Of a stretch of DNA of 64,000 nt, positions 1 through 12,423 are shown one piece after another (the first letter of the stretch is position 1; every line of letters starts with the position of its first letter). The DNA lies in NCBI GenBank assembly GCA_035610365.1, contig CM069432.1, positions 10,044,001 to 10,108,000 of the forward strand, written 5' to 3'. This DNA comes from Aquatica leii (lineage: Eukaryota; Arthropoda; Insecta; Coleoptera; Lampyridae). Both the position numbers and the translations under genes were made by a program. Under the pieces are notes generated by a model. That model was not told the origin of the DNA. It saw only the letters and a program-made list of their open reading frames with translations, and made no database searches.

Positions 1-1924
1 GCCAAGCGAACGGCATGGCTGGAGCTTTGCAAAAGCGTAGACCGTGACCCTTGGGGCAAGGGGTATAGGATAGCAACGACAAGGTTGAGTAAAACACAGC
101 CCGGTGCTCAACCCAACCAGCAGCAACTGCACACAATAGTTAAAGAGTTATTCCCAGTGAAACCTTTAAGGAATACCTCCAAGTCTCCGATCGCATATCC
201 CACATCCCCATTCACAGATGAGGAAATAATTGCCGCGGCCAAGAACTTAAATAACAGAAGGGCCCCTGGCCCAGACGGCATTCCGTCAGAATGGCGGAGA
301 TCGTTATTAACAGCCCTGCATCAATTACCCAACTAATGAATCATCTATTGCAAACACGAACATTCCCGGACATATGGAAAAAGGCCAGGCTCGTCCTTCT
401 TGACAAAGGGAAAAGGACCTCTAATGAAGCTATCTCCTACAGACCCCTATGTGTATTAAGCACATTTGCCAAGATGTTCGAGCATCTTATAGTTGAGAGA
501 CTAAGATCCAGCATCGATGCGTCAGGGCGGCTATCTGAGCACCAATTTGGCTTCTTGCGAGGCAAGTCCACCATGGATGTCTTAGAAAGGATTGACCAAT
601 GGGCCAGAACGACCCGAGCAGAGACCTGGAGAACAAGAAGACTATGCGCCCTGACCACGCTAGAGGTTAAAAATGCGTTCAATTCACTAGCGTGGCCAAC
701 CATTATAGAAGCCCTTAAGAGCAAGAAGGTAGATATATAGATAGACAGATAGATATAGATACAAGGGCCTGATAGCGTGAAATCTGTCCAGGTGACCTGC
801 GGGGTCCCGCAAGGGTCCGTACTAGGGTCTACCCTATGAAACATCACGTTTGATGCCCTATTGAGGCTGGACCTGGGTTCTTCGGCGCAAATCATCGCCT
901 TTGCGGATGATGTCGCACTCATGTCCAGTGCAAGATCCGAAGACGAGATCACGATAACAACTAACACGGCGATAGCTCGGATCGACAGATGGCTCTCAGA
1001 CCACGAGCTAGAACTGTCGGCAAACAAGACGGAAGCAATAGTCTTCTCAGGCAGACGCCGTGTAGGCCCCATCACTTTTACCGTCCACAATCAGTCTGTT
1101 GTGCCACAAAACCACGTCCGCTACCTTGGCGTCTAGCTAGACAAGTACTTAAACTACGGACACCATGTAAAGATCACAGCTGCCAAAACGGCGGCGGCTA
1201 TATCTATCATCATGCCAAACGTAGACGGACCGAGTATGTCGAAACGGCGCCGGCGTCTCGTATCATCGGTTGTAACATCAAGCATACTATATGCAGCGCC
1301 CATATGGGCCGGGACCATGGAGATAGGAAAGTACCGGGGTATAATCCAAAAAATGCAGAGAAGAGTTTGCATTAAAATCGTTATGTGTTATAGAACTATC
1401 GCCAGAGAAGCAGCACAATTACTTGCCGGTACTACCCCATGGGACCTCCTAGCTAAGGAAAGACGCAGACTGAGGGAAGGCCTCGGTACCAGAAAAGAAA
1501 CTAGAAGGGAAACGCTCCAACACTGGCAGGCAAGATGGCAAAGTGGCCTAAAAAGCAAATGGACCCGGCGCTTGATTCCCAACATTGTTCTGTGGCTAGA
1601 GAGAAACCACGGGGAATTAAATTACCATCTATCGCAAGCGCTGACAGGGCACGGCTGCTTTGCCAACTACCTGCACGGTATTCGAAAGAAAAGCGACCCA
1701 TTTTGCATTTACTGTAGGGAGGTGGACGATGTGGAACACACAGTGTTTACCTGCCCACAGTGCACCAACCTAAAGTACGACATGCCAGACATGACACCGG
1801 AACTCCTAATCCCACAGATGCTAAGTTGCAGGCAAAAATGGGAAAGCATAAACTCACCAATTGTTAGAATAATGGGCATGAAAGAAGCAGACCACCGAAG
1901 GCTGGAGAAGTTAACCTCATATTT
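1..1924 (+). mobile_element. R1-clade LINE, 3' part of ORF2 (reverse transcriptase and C-terminus), decayed
   Basis: The window opens inside the linker and reverse transcriptase of an R1/TRAS-type non-LTR retrotransposon. Reading on the + strand, I see the pre-RT segment with a PWGxGYRI motif (about 45-75), an APGPDGIP motif (about 260-285), a YRPLCVLS motif (about 440-475), a GVPQGSVLG motif (about 800-830), the catalytic FADD (about 900), and a cysteine/histidine C-terminal finger of the CxxC...H....C kind (about 1700-1760). The reading frame changes several times, and an in-frame stop follows the ...RYLGV segment near 1135. A GATA-type microsatellite (about 729-765) interrupts the RT. The endonuclease and ORF1 would lie upstream of the window. 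It looks dead. The element ends where an RTE sequence begins at about 1925. Clade assignment rests on motif style and is fairly secure. Confidence 0.85.
729..765. repeat. GATA-type microsatellite inside the R1 reverse transcriptase
   Basis: A short imperfect run of GATA/TAGA units interrupts the RT coding sequence between the first catalytic-region motif and the GVPQGSVLG motif. It adds stops and shifts the frame. It is a simple-sequence expansion within a dead LINE. Confidence 0.7.
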
Positions 1925-3300
1925 AAAAAAGGAGATACATCAAACATAGGAAACTACCGTCCCATCAGCCTGCTATCCCACCTCTATAAAATCAAAAATC
2001 CTCACAAACCGACTATCAAAAAAACTGGATTTTTACCAGCTATGACAATCTCTTGTATGACTTTCTTAAAGAATACCTCACGTATTAACCACCACGCCTT
2101 TGAATTACCCTCCGGCTAACTGTCAGGTAGTCGAAGTTAACTACTAGCCGCCATATCCGGCATAATACCGATCAGGTGATAACTCCACACCTGATTTTTA
2201 GTGAACTGTTATCTTAAAAACCCAAACAATTTGAAAAGGAAACACGTCGTCTTCTTAGTCAAAAACTGCCCTCGTAATTCCTTTCTTTTTTTCTAACAGC
2301 ATTCACGGGCAAATTAGTAATCCCAGTTTTCTTTACCAAAAAACGAATCGGAAGTGACCTCGAAAAATTCCAAGTTCAACTTCTTTATCAAACCCAAATT
2401 TTGCAAAATAATCTACGTAAGTTGGGTTGCCTAGCTTAGCTTAGAAAATCGATAAATTCTAAAATAGTTATTTATATTTATGTTACACAATCCGTAGAAC
2501 AACCAGGTTTCAGGAAGGGCCTTTGTAGATTTCCAAAAGGCTTTTGATACAATAGAATCATGGTTCACTCTAAAATCAATGGAAATGCCAGAATCGACTC
2601 TAGATATGCGGCAATTATAAAGAACATTTACCAAGATGCAAGTGACAATGCACGTCAAGATGGAACCACTAATAAAATAAAAATACAAAAAAGAGTTCAT
2701 TAGGGGGATACCATTTCACCAAAACTACTCGCGTTAGTCCTAGAAGATGTTTTCAGAAAGTTAAAATGGCAGAAAAAAGGTGCGAAAACTGATGGCGCTG
2801 ATCTAAATCACCTACGTTTTACTGATGACATAGTGCTCACCTCAAACAACCCAGACCAACAGAAAGAAATGTTACAACAACTAAACGAAGCATCTGAAGA
2901 GGTGGGATTGGAAATGAACATCAGCAAAACCAAAACCATGAGTCCAAATAACATCGAACTTCAAACTAACAACCAATACAAAAAAGTGGACGAATATATA
3001 CCTATGCCATTAGATTAGAATCAGGAGAAGAACCAAGGTAACCGATGTAATGGTACGAAAGGCGGAGCTGAAGTGGCGTTGGGTGGGACATGTTGCGAGA
3101 CAGGAAAATGATAGATGGACAACCCGAGTAGTACAGTGGCGGCCGCGGGAAACAAAGAGAAGCAGAGGAAGGCCACAAAGACATTAAGGAGACAGCTGGA
3201 AAAAAATGGTATCAAATAGCCCAAGACAGGAAATAGTGGAAAAGGTTGGAAGAGGCCTACGTCCAGGAGTGGACGAAAGAAGGCTGAAGAAGAAGACTTC
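1925..3300 (+). mobile_element. RTE-clade LINE fragment (endonuclease-reverse transcriptase type)
   Basis: On the + strand, 1925-1995 reads an RTE-style motif ([20 protein letters not shown]) abutting the end of the R1 element. From about 2495 it reads EQPGFRKG, then VDFQKAFDTIES (motif A). From about 2800 comes the FTDDIVLTS catalytic motif, with F in place of the usual Y or F/Y. At 2833-2960 follows the palm/thumb block with NISKTKTM. About 3055-3290 gives the characteristic RTE C-terminus (LKWRWVGHVAR, KRSRGRPQ, LEEAYVQEW). The region 2000-2490 between the first two blocks is unrecognisable. Stops and frame changes are frequent, so this is an old dead copy. The endonuclease is absent. The 3' end is near 3290-3300, where the - strand R1 sequence starts. 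Confidence 0.8.
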
Positions 3301-3719
3301 ACTCGTCGATGTTTTTTACCCATTATTTTTCTGTAAACTTGCTCATGGATTTGCCAGTTTGGTTTGCATTCTGTTAGGAATTTTTGGTAATTTTTCTCTT
3401 GCTTTGCTTCATTTGGTATAAGTGAACAGCGTGTGTTCCGCGTCGCTTACGTTTGCAAGGCAATATAAACAGTTTTTGTATTGTTTTGTTGATTTTTTTG
3501 CGTAAGCCCCCAACTGACCGTGCCTTGTTAACATTTGATGTAATACCTCGAATTGATTGGTCGGTTTTTGTACCCTCTCTCAACGTTTCTAATTAAAGTC
3601 CATTTCTCTTTGCCTTGTTCATTCCACCTATCCTGCCAGATTTCCATTGTCTTCGCTCTTTCGTTCGTCTTCTCATTCTTATTACATCCCGTTCCTAGTC
3701 TATTTATTTTGGATATAGT

Positions 3720-5405
3720 AGAATGCAAACTTTCACGGTCGTTGTTTGATGTAGTACTGTTTTTCGGGTGTTGCCGCGTCACAAAACTTTCTCTTAATGT
3801 TTCGCTGATCATGCTGTTAGCTTCCTCAGAAGATTTCTAAAGACTGATCTTATCGTCTTGCGTTTCTCGTTATATACCGTCTTACGACTCCGCTTTGCTG
3901 ATCTGTGTCCGTTCTGGTCTGTTGATTTGCGTTCATAGACGTCTGATGACTTCTTGCATGTTCTTCACGCAGCGTAGATCTCTATGTGTTGCTTAATCTG
4001 TATCCATCCTGACGATTAAAGTTGTTAGTATTTTTCATTATTTCCAGTAATTCGAGTATTATTCGCTGGTGTCTGCTTCGTGCTAATACCTTTACGTTCC
4101 CGTAATCAATTCGGTGATCTCCATTCTCATGTAAGTGTTTCGCTACTGCAGATTTGTTCGTGTGTCTGAGTTGAGCAACCTCATCTTGCTTCTCCTTCTT
4201 CTTATGTGGTTTTATTAATTTTTTGTTGTAGCCATTTTTGATAAGAGAGTCCTTTATGTGTTTGATTTCCTCCGGCTTGTGTTGTTCGTCACTAATTTTC
4301 TCCGCTCTTCTTAGAAGTGTGTTGATGAAGGATCTCTTCTGTTGTGGATGGTTATGAGAGGATGCGTGTAGATACCTGTCTGTATGTGTTTCCTTGCGAT
4401 ATACGCTATGACTTAGCCTGTTGTTGTTCGTGCGTGTTACCAGAACGTCTAGCGTTTTGTTCATTTCGATCTCCATGATGAATTTGATACTGTCGTGGTG
4501 TCCATTGATATGTTGAAGAAAAGTTTGTAATTCTTCCCGTCTATGAGGCCATACGACAAAAGTGTCGTCTAAGTATCTGTACCAGCATTTCGGTTTCCGG
4601 TCGCTTGAGTTGATAGCTTCTTGTTCGAAAGCATCCATGAAGATGTTGGCTATTACTGGTGACAGTGGTGGTCCCATACTTGCGCCATTATTTTGTTTAT
4701 AGAACTCACCATTCCACAGGAAGTAGGTTGACGTTAAACAGAGTTTGACCAAGTCGACCAAATCTTCTTGTAAACCTCGTGGCACTAGTTGTCTAATGAT
4801 CTCTAATGTTCCTTCCACTGGTATATTGGTGAAAAGTGATTCTACGTCAAAACTAACTAGTATGTCACTCGTAGTTACCTCAAGTTCTTGGAGAATCTCG
4901 ACGAAATGTTCGGAATTCTTAACGTAGCTGGTTGTCTGTCCGGTGTGCTGCTGTAATCTTTTAGCTAAGTATTTTTGCTAACTCGTAACTCGGTGATCCA
5001 CAGGTACTGACGATAGGTCTTAGAGGGTTTTCCGTTTTATGAATTTTCGGTAACCCATACAGTTGTGGAGGTTGGCTTTTCGATGGTAACAGCCTTTTCT
5101 GTTCTTCTGTTAGTATAGATGAGTCTTTGATCGTTCAATTTTTGCAGTATTATCTTTATTTAGTTTTATGTAATGGTCTGGGTCTAGTGGAGTCTCCATT
5201 TTCCTGGTGTAGATGTTCTTATCCATTATTACTGTCGCGTTGCTGTTGTTCGCTCGTAGAATGATTACTTTTTCATTTTTACGCAAGTCAAGTAACGCTC
5301 TTTCCTCATTCTTGGTTATGTTTCTTGGTGGTGGTTTGGCTGTCCGTAAGATACACCATCACCTCCGCCTTTTCTTTCGCAAGGCGAATATCTATTGATC
5401 CTTTT
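3720..5405 (-). mobile_element. Penelope-like element inserted in the R1-like LINE
   Basis: On the - strand, from about 5330 down, I read the Penelope N-terminal RT segment (LRKNEKVIILRANNSNATV), then YGLPKIHKTENPLRPIVST at about 5060-5005, FVKNSEHFVE...SFDVESLFTNIPV at about 4930-4820, GASMGPPLSPVIANIFM at about 4695-4640, and the catalytic YLDD at about 4590-4580. The C-terminal endonuclease is represented only by its distal part (KSAVAKHLHENGDHR, NFNRQDGYRLS, about 4160-3990). The GxY...C and R portion of the GIY-YIG domain is missing by an internal deletion that joins the RT tail directly to it. The open frame 4818-3982 (278 aa) is uninterrupted. A Penelope-style tail (SETLRESFVTRQHPKN) extends to about 3740. 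Penelope elements are RT-bearing retroelements with no capsid gene. Confidence 0.85.
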
Positions 5406-6402
5406 TACACTCCCCCTCGTATGTTTGTACTTTTTTTTCTTCTTGTGGCTAATCTTCCTATTATCGAGGTCAGCTTTGATTATATTATCTAGGTATTTAG
5501 AAATACTCTTTTCTTGCCGTTCGGATTATTTTTACCCCGGACGACGTATTAAAAGCGTTTTTTACGTTTAACGTCACGACCCATCTGGCAGCGGTGTTCT
5601 GTACTCTTTTCATAATTTCTTCTATCGCGTGGATCGTGAGTTTTTTCTTTCTGAAAGCGAATTGCAGTTTCGACAATTTTCCAATAAAGTTTGCTTTTGA
5701 AGTAATATATTCATGATAACATGAATGGTTTTCGTACAATACATAGTGCCCAGCCTGACTGTCTCTGGCTTTATCCCATCTGGTCTTCCAGCTTTCTTGG
5801 TAGTTATTTCTCTACCCGCTTCCATAATCTCTTCTGTCGTAAATTTTGTTCCCGAGTCGTCTCTAGTATCCATGCCTGTATGTGTATTTTTTTCCACGAC
5901 CAAAAGTTAATTATTGCGTGTTTAGTCTTTTCTTCAGAAACTATTATCTTTGTTTCCGTTTTTGTTTCTTTTGCGTTAATTTTGTATGCCTGTTCCCACA
6001 GTTTCTGGTCTATTTTTTTGCATAGCGCTTCCCAATTAGTTTCCTTCCCTACTTTTGTTTTTAGCTTTTTGTTTTCAACGCGCACGTATACTTCTCTTTG
6101 CTCTGCTGATTTTCCTCTTCCAGTAAATGCATTTTTCCACCAGAAGGGGATTTTCTTTTTTTCTCTAAAGACGGTGACGGTTGCTCTACCTTTTGCTTCC
6201 CTTGGTTGTTTTTCGGAAGTTATCTGCCTGTTGTTGAAAGTCTGCAGTATTTGTATAATTTCTTTCTTTTTTGTGAGTTTCAGCTTCACTTTTCCCTGTT
6301 TCGTTTTCTTGAAACTCCTGTCTACTGTTTCAAAAAAAAAATTATTATGGTCATTTGCAGTTGCACCTTCCACTTTTCTAATTTAGAACTCGTTCTGATA
6401 GT

Positions 6403-7297
6403 TGTTACAAGCTTTATGTCTTACGAACCTTGCACGGCCAACTCACACAGTCGGAGGTAGGGGAGGTTCACAGGAAGTATGTTTAAGGGCGCCAGATCTG
6501 ATCCAAGATAACACTTCTGCCTCGATCACGACAGACGATCCAAACTTGTAACTCAATTGGGAGGTTCGTAATTCTTATTACTCTGATGTTCGAGTAGCCA
6601 AAAATTAGTTAATAGATAACGATAATCACAGGAGAAAGAAAAATAACAAGAGAGATTAACAATTATAATCACTTTAATGTATTAACGTTGGATACTAATA
6701 AGAATATATGAAATTTCTTCACCTATCGATGCTCGAATAGGTTCCACGTAGAATTAACAAATATCACAGTTTTAAATTAGTAGCGCAGTAAATTGACAAC
6801 TATACGCTAAATGCGCAATCCTTAAATACTAGCATGACTAACAATTTTCGTTAACAAGTGTAGAAAACTTTGATTTCGTAATACATAAGATTTACTAGAT
6901 TATATCGAATTCTAATACATAAATGCCCGCAGTATCGGCAACACACACTACACATTGAAGTTATGTCGAAATGAACAGCACTGAAAATCTCGGAATAAAT
7001 ATGTTTTTCCCTCACAGCATGCGATACAATTACTTTTATGATGAAGATTACCTTATTGGTATATAAGCGATAACGTAATTACGGTCGTTAACATTAATTA
7101 CAATTCGGTGAGTAACTTTCGTGATCACGATATAAAAGTTAAACAAATAACTCACCCCCAAAATCCAGTATCCACTGTCGCGAAGAAAACGTTTTCCCGC
7201 CAGCGGCCTGTAATAAATAGCGAAAGGGCGTCCAAACCGGAATCTAATTTCAATTACATATACAGGGTATTCCGTAATGAAAATTTCGTACGTAACA
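6403..7297 (-). mobile_element. Solo LTR of a Gypsy-family element (895 bp) with TAGT target duplication
   Basis: In the - orientation the sequence begins TGTTACG (right edge, 7297) and ends ...TTGTAACA (left edge, 6403). It is flanked by a perfect 4-bp duplication TAGT (6399-6402 and 7298-7301). Its end (reverse complement of CTTACGAACCTTGCACGGCC near 6418) and a TGGCGCCC block are shared with the solo LTR at 18153-19452. A looser match exists with the LTRs of Gypsy-3. It sits inside the endonuclease of the R1-like LINE and is therefore younger than that LINE. No internal element sequence remains, which is the normal outcome of LTR-LTR recombination. Confidence 0.8.
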
Positions 7298-8480
7298 TAG
7301 TTTTCTATAGCAACCGTGATATCGATGTGCAAAGTTTTGTTTTCCCTTTCGAACGACGATTTGCTGCCCTAGTTTATTATCACCATGTTTGTGGACTCGA
7401 AAAAATCTAGTATTATTAGTCCCCTCGTATCATCCTTTCTTAAGTGCCATCGCTTAGCTTTGGGGTTTAGGTCTCTTGCCAGAAAAACTTCTTTTCTGGT
7501 GCCTGTCATGTTTCTCGTTATCTGGATCTCTAAGTTGGGCGAGAAGTGCGCGCAGTAGATGTTTAAGTCTTTTAAGCTAATTTTTACATAGCCGTTGTTT
7601 GGCTCGAAGTCCGTGATTCTAATCTTTTTTTTTGGCCATCAGTGCGTATGTATTTTATAATTTTGTTGATCTTCTAGTTGTATTTTTTCTCTGTTTTTCG
7701 GAATTATTATTTTAATTTTTTTTCGAATCCTTTGAAGATGCATTCGATCATTTTTGTATGTGTATTTATCTCTAATTCCTTTATTTTGTGTATTCTTACT
7801 TCTTTTCTTTAGTATCAGTTTGTCTCAAATATCTATTTCTTCCTCCGCTTTAGCTTGGTGTCCACTTCTTTTCTAGTGTTTGTAAATCTTCTTTTACATC
7901 CTTTAATAAATTAGCTCTCCTTTGCAGGCCCGTATTTTCTAAAATTTCTTTTCCGTTTGCCTATATTGTGACGGTACCGTTCGTCTTTTCCAATGTATGT
8001 CTTTCAACGATTTACGTCGCTCTATATAAGTGGTTACTCTATTCTTCCTTTGCAATTTGTGTCCACGCTTGAAATGTATTTACATACTTGATACTATTTT
8101 TGAGACGCTTGATTGCTTATCTAGATTGTCTACTTGTCCTCTAAATTTATTTGTGACTTCTTTTGCTTTGCGTTTGGTGTTTCCATTTGCATCGACTATC
8201 TTTTGCAACTCTTTCAGTTGTGTCGATTAAATCAACCACTACCGAATTTACTTATTTTGTAAATCTCTTCCATTGAAGAAATGTCTGCCGGATTCCTCTT
8301 CCTATCTGTCTCACTTCAAGAATAATATCTTGTGTGTGCCAAATTACTCCTTTCAGTATCCATACTGTGATTTGATGCTTGGTTACCCGCTTGATGACGA
8401 CCCAGTAATTCCCGACTTCCTCTCTTGAGCAGAAAACTTCTCATCTATATTGTGTGCTGCCATATCTTTTACTGTTATAT

Positions 8481-11457
8481 TACTTCATGTTCTTTGCTGC
8501 GTCGACTATCAACGTAATGATGGATTATTCTTTTTTTAGAAGCATTACACTAGGACTTACACTTACAAAAAAAGACAATTTTTTTTGTTGGCAGTCAAGA
8601 CATAATCTTTTAGCCTTAGCTTTTACACATCAATAATAATTTGTGATTTTGGATCTTTTTTTTTATCAACACTCCAGGTTTCAATTAGAAGCTTTAAATT
8701 TCAAACGTTTAAGCGTTTTGGTACTTTTTCCGGTTTCGCGATGGGAATCCGTAGCTGGTTTTGGAACGTCCTCAACGATGTTAAGTTTTGCTCTTTTTCT
8801 AAATATCGTACCAGCCGATTTTTAATAGACCGATCGGCACAGAAATATAAAATCTTTTTTTAAGTTAAATCCAGAGAATCTGGGAGCAGATTCTTCTACG
8901 GTTAAAATGTCTAGAGTTTAAACCAGCAGTCTGAATAAGACCTGCTTGTGATTCACTTAAGTCAACTTGGATAATTTTGTTGCCGTTTAAATATCAGACA
9001 CGGCCGTAGCATAAGAGGTGGAGTGTTTCACTCTTCTACTCTTCTTTATTGGTGGTCGTGTTGCTGTTCTCGGAATTTGTTTTTGACGTCTTAGGTTTTG
9101 TTACATGCAAAAGTTGGAACAATGTCACTGCTTGAAATGAGGTAACATAAACGATGTTGTGCCGCTGCTCAGTGGAGACGGGGTGGGTTATATTTTAAAA
9201 TTCCGTGATAACTTGGAAACGAGATTGACATAAAATCGAAATAAAATGGTAAAACTCAAAATCGGTTAGGGCGCCAATCAAGGACACGATGATAATAGCT
9301 TCCGGACCCCTGATAACCAAGAAGCTCATCTGGTTCGTTACAACCCCTGGACTTACCTTGAGTTGTAACTTACTAAACTCTGAAATGTACTTAAAAAGGC
9401 GGCTGAATCAGTAAAAGCTTTTTACATTTAACAATTTAACATTTATTTGAAATAAAAAAAAAGGTTCAAACAAACTTGAATAGTAATAATAAAATCAAAC
9501 AAAATACTGGTATTGAAATTCGCAAAATTAACCAAAACAAAACAAACAAAAAAAAATACGTAAAACGATTGAATAAAGGCACAAAAACAAAATAATAAAA
9601 TACAAAATTCAGAATTTAAAGAAATAAAACAAAGCACAAATTAATTAATCTTAATTTATCTAAAATCACGGCCGTGGGCGCATTACATAAATAAACTTAC
9701 TTGAATATAAAAGATGAAATAATTCGTTATTGATAGTAAAACTTTACTTCGACGAAAATTCTTTTATCACGTATTTTCGTCAAATACTAACATTATTAGT
9801 TACATTATTGTTTTTCTTTCAATTCGAGACTTGTAATTTTACTTGAAATACAAAGCTTTTAAATCATACCGATCGTGGTTCACTTCACGATAATATCAAA
9901 TTCGATAAATACCTTGACTCAACTGTATACTCCAGGTAAACTGCTGGACACAGTGGTTCCAGAAGCTTTCGAGTTTAGATCGACCCCGGGACGGTCTAGG
10001 TGTTCTGTAGTCGATTGAAGGTTCGGTGGGACCCCCAAACAATAGAATGACGGCGGAAGATATGTTTTAATTCAGCATTGAAATCCGCACAAAAGCGAAA
10101 ATTGGATGCTCAGCATAACACATCGTAAATAAATCTAACTCGAACGTGAGCTTTATTATGGATACCATGAAGCTTATTAAACCGTAAAATTACGAACTTG
10201 GAAAACCAATATTTCCTATCACACCACTTAATTTTCACGGTACCATTTGTTTAACTTCCCCGAACCCTTGACTACGTCACGGAACCCGGTATTTCTTAAT
10301 TGCGACCAAGAAAAGATCTCCCTCAAAATCAAAATTTTACTCCTTTTAACTCCTCGTAATCCCACTTAATTCAACGAACTTGCGCCGTAAAATCTTTGTA
10401 AAAGATGGAACACTAAACAACGTAAATTAACAAAGATGAAAAATATAGTGGCTACGTGCGTCATGTCACGTACGCACACTAAAGAAAGAAAATGTTCTCA
10501 CGAAACGCTTGCTTAATTAAATTATCAAGTGATCCAAATCACGCTCGTAAATGACCCCAACATAAACAAAAGTAGATTCTAAGAAAAATCGATCAAATTA
10601 CATTCCAAACAGGAAGTCATAATTTAGATAGAGTTGTTATTACATTGAAATACCCAGAAGTAAAAACACTTAATCAAAATCAAGACCACGGGAATTTATG
10701 CGTTTAAAAATAAAAAAAACACCAGTAATAATTGTGAAATAACTATAAAATACAAATAAACTTAAATCAAACGTAATAAAATAACGAGCAAAACGTTTTC
10801 GATGCTAACATCAAACTAATCAATCGTAAAAAAAACAGAAAACCGCAAATTCAGCCAGATGAATCTAATTACGGGGTCTTACATAAAAGATTCACTGCTA
10901 AATTTCAACGCCGGTTACAGTTTCTTGGTTCCCCTGTTTTTCCGTTGCAAACGTTTTTTCTAGCAGCACCTGAATGTTTCATGGGCGAGTTCTTCTTTTT
11001 AGAGTTCTCAGTCTCTGTGTCTGTTATATTTATTCGTTCATAGTAGTCTCTCGAGTAGGGAAGTAATATAAACAACCATCTATATATACGGAGGGCTATA
11101 TACAACCAGGTTCAATTAGTGCCCTGAGGTTAGGACCAGTAACGACTTGTCTTTTATTCAGTCATGCATCGGTCGGCCTGGTCCTTCCCACCTTAGCTTT
11201 AAGTTTTTAATGAGGTTGTTTCCTATTGACAATTAAGCCAAAATCCTTTAACACGTATTGCTTGTGAGACATGTCCACAGCAGCAAAGAATGTAAGGTTT
11301 AACTGACGAGTCTACTGAACAACGCTAGTAAAGCAGCAACAGGCATTGTTTATCTCAGTGTTGTCTTTAGTATTAAAAGCAATACCAGGAACAGTTTTTT
11401 GGTTTTGATGACACTTAAAAAAGAAATATCAAAATGGAAACTTATATTCTATTACAG
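8481..11457. other. AT-rich intron sequence upstream of the first visible NPC1 exon
   Basis: About 3 kb with no convincing gene. A stretch at 9265-9360 (- strand) has a TGGCGCCC block and a following ACGAACC block that recall the Gypsy LTRs elsewhere in the window, but no ends or target duplication could be found. The rest is AT-rich with A-runs and T-runs. I see no NPC1 exon here, so the preceding NPC1 exons lie left of the window and this intron is at least 11.4 kb. Confidence 0.6.
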
Positions 11458-12423
11458 GGTTCGCCATCGTGCGGTTGTATGGACTGTGAGGCAGCATGTC
11501 CCGATGGTACTTATTATGATGTAATTGAAGGATATGAAATCTTAGGTTTAAATGGATATGCTTTTATAACGGCAATTGTACTCTTCGCGATAAGTGCGTT
11601 GTGTGTATTTATTGCACTGCTCAATCACAAAAGATTCCCAGATTACAACTCTGAAGGTAAAACATCAAAAGAAAAGTTTACTATCATAAAATAAAAACAT
11701 TTACAGATTTTATAATAGACCAAAAAAAAGAAGAACTAAGATTTCTAGAGCGATTTTTTAAAGAATTGGGAGAAAGTTGGTAAAGTTGTTTTGTTTTACA
11801 TTAACTTTAACTACTGTTTACAGACATGGCAAGATACAGCACAATCGTTTTGTTTTTATCGTCATGGGTTGTTATTATCTTAACGTATGGTGCTTTTTCA
11901 TTGCCCGTTACAACGAATCCTGTTCAAATATGGGCGTCGCCAACAAGCAGAAGTAGAATAGAGAAAGATTTTTTCGATAAGCAATTTGCACCATTTTACA
12001 GAATTGAACAAATTTTTGTTAAAAGTGTTGGTATTGAATCGGTAAGTTACAAATTTATTTGTTGATAATCGCTTAAAAAAAATTTTTTAAGTTTATTTAC
12101 GAATCGAAACGTGGTCCCATAATGATGGGTCCTGGGTTTAACAAAACGTTTTTGACGGAAGTGTTTAAATTGCAAAAAGAAATAGAAAAAGTATGTAGTG
12201 ATATGTTTGCGTTAGACGTCGATTAATATTTTTTTACTTAGATTGGCAAAGACGAAGACGCCGGTTTGGACAAAATATGTTATAAACCCGTAGTGAATCA
12301 GTTTTCTGGTCCGATGAAAACTGATTTTTGTACGGTGCAATCGCTTTTAGGGTTATTTAAAAACGACATTGACTACTTTAATACAGTACCAGATTATCTA
12401 GAAGTAATTACAAGATGTTTAAG
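11458..12423 (+). CDS. NPC1: NPC1 exons 1-5 of the visible part
   Basis: The first visible exon opens after a TTACAG acceptor with the cysteine-rich [15 protein letters not shown] and the first membrane helix of the core ([20 protein letters not shown]). Exon 2 carries a basic/acidic linker. Exon 3 has a membrane helix and [20 protein letters not shown]. Exons 4 and 5 give the start of the first large lumenal loop ([25 protein letters not shown]). Introns are 48-51 nt. The exon 2/3 junction is odd. The better donor (GTAAAG, exon end 11779) would create a stop on joining exon 3, while a weaker GTTGGT donor (exon end 11775) keeps the frame. I used the latter. Confidence 0.88.

Larger units (their letters stand above)
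3310..8480 (-). mobile_element. R1-like LINE, near full length but decayed, split by a Penelope element and a solo LTR
   Basis: Read on the - strand from right to left. An ORF1 start (MAAHNIDEKF) lies near 8460. A gag-like segment with NGNTKRK follows near 8190-8230. An R1-type endonuclease lies at about 7640-7300 (KIRITDFEPNNG, then DDTRGLIILDFFES and IDITVAIEN). Left of a solo LTR it resumes with the ANDHNNFF segment at about 6400-6340, matching the SDH motif of the family. The pre-RT linker is at 6300-5910, and RT motifs (FTTEEI, GRPDGI, TLNVKNAFNT) at 5880-5540. Left of the Penelope insertion it resumes with an R1 C-terminal block (WQDRWNEQGKEKWT, about 3690-3620) and the finger-like VSDAEHTLF at about 3425-3465. 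Many frame changes and stops are present. The whole unit lies antisense in the NPC1 upstream intron. Confidence 0.75.

Noticed and set aside
9265-9360. Possible further Gypsy LTR end on the - strand (TGGCGCCC and ACGAACC blocks)
   Set aside because: No opposite edge, no target duplication and only two short matching blocks, so it is not listed as an element.
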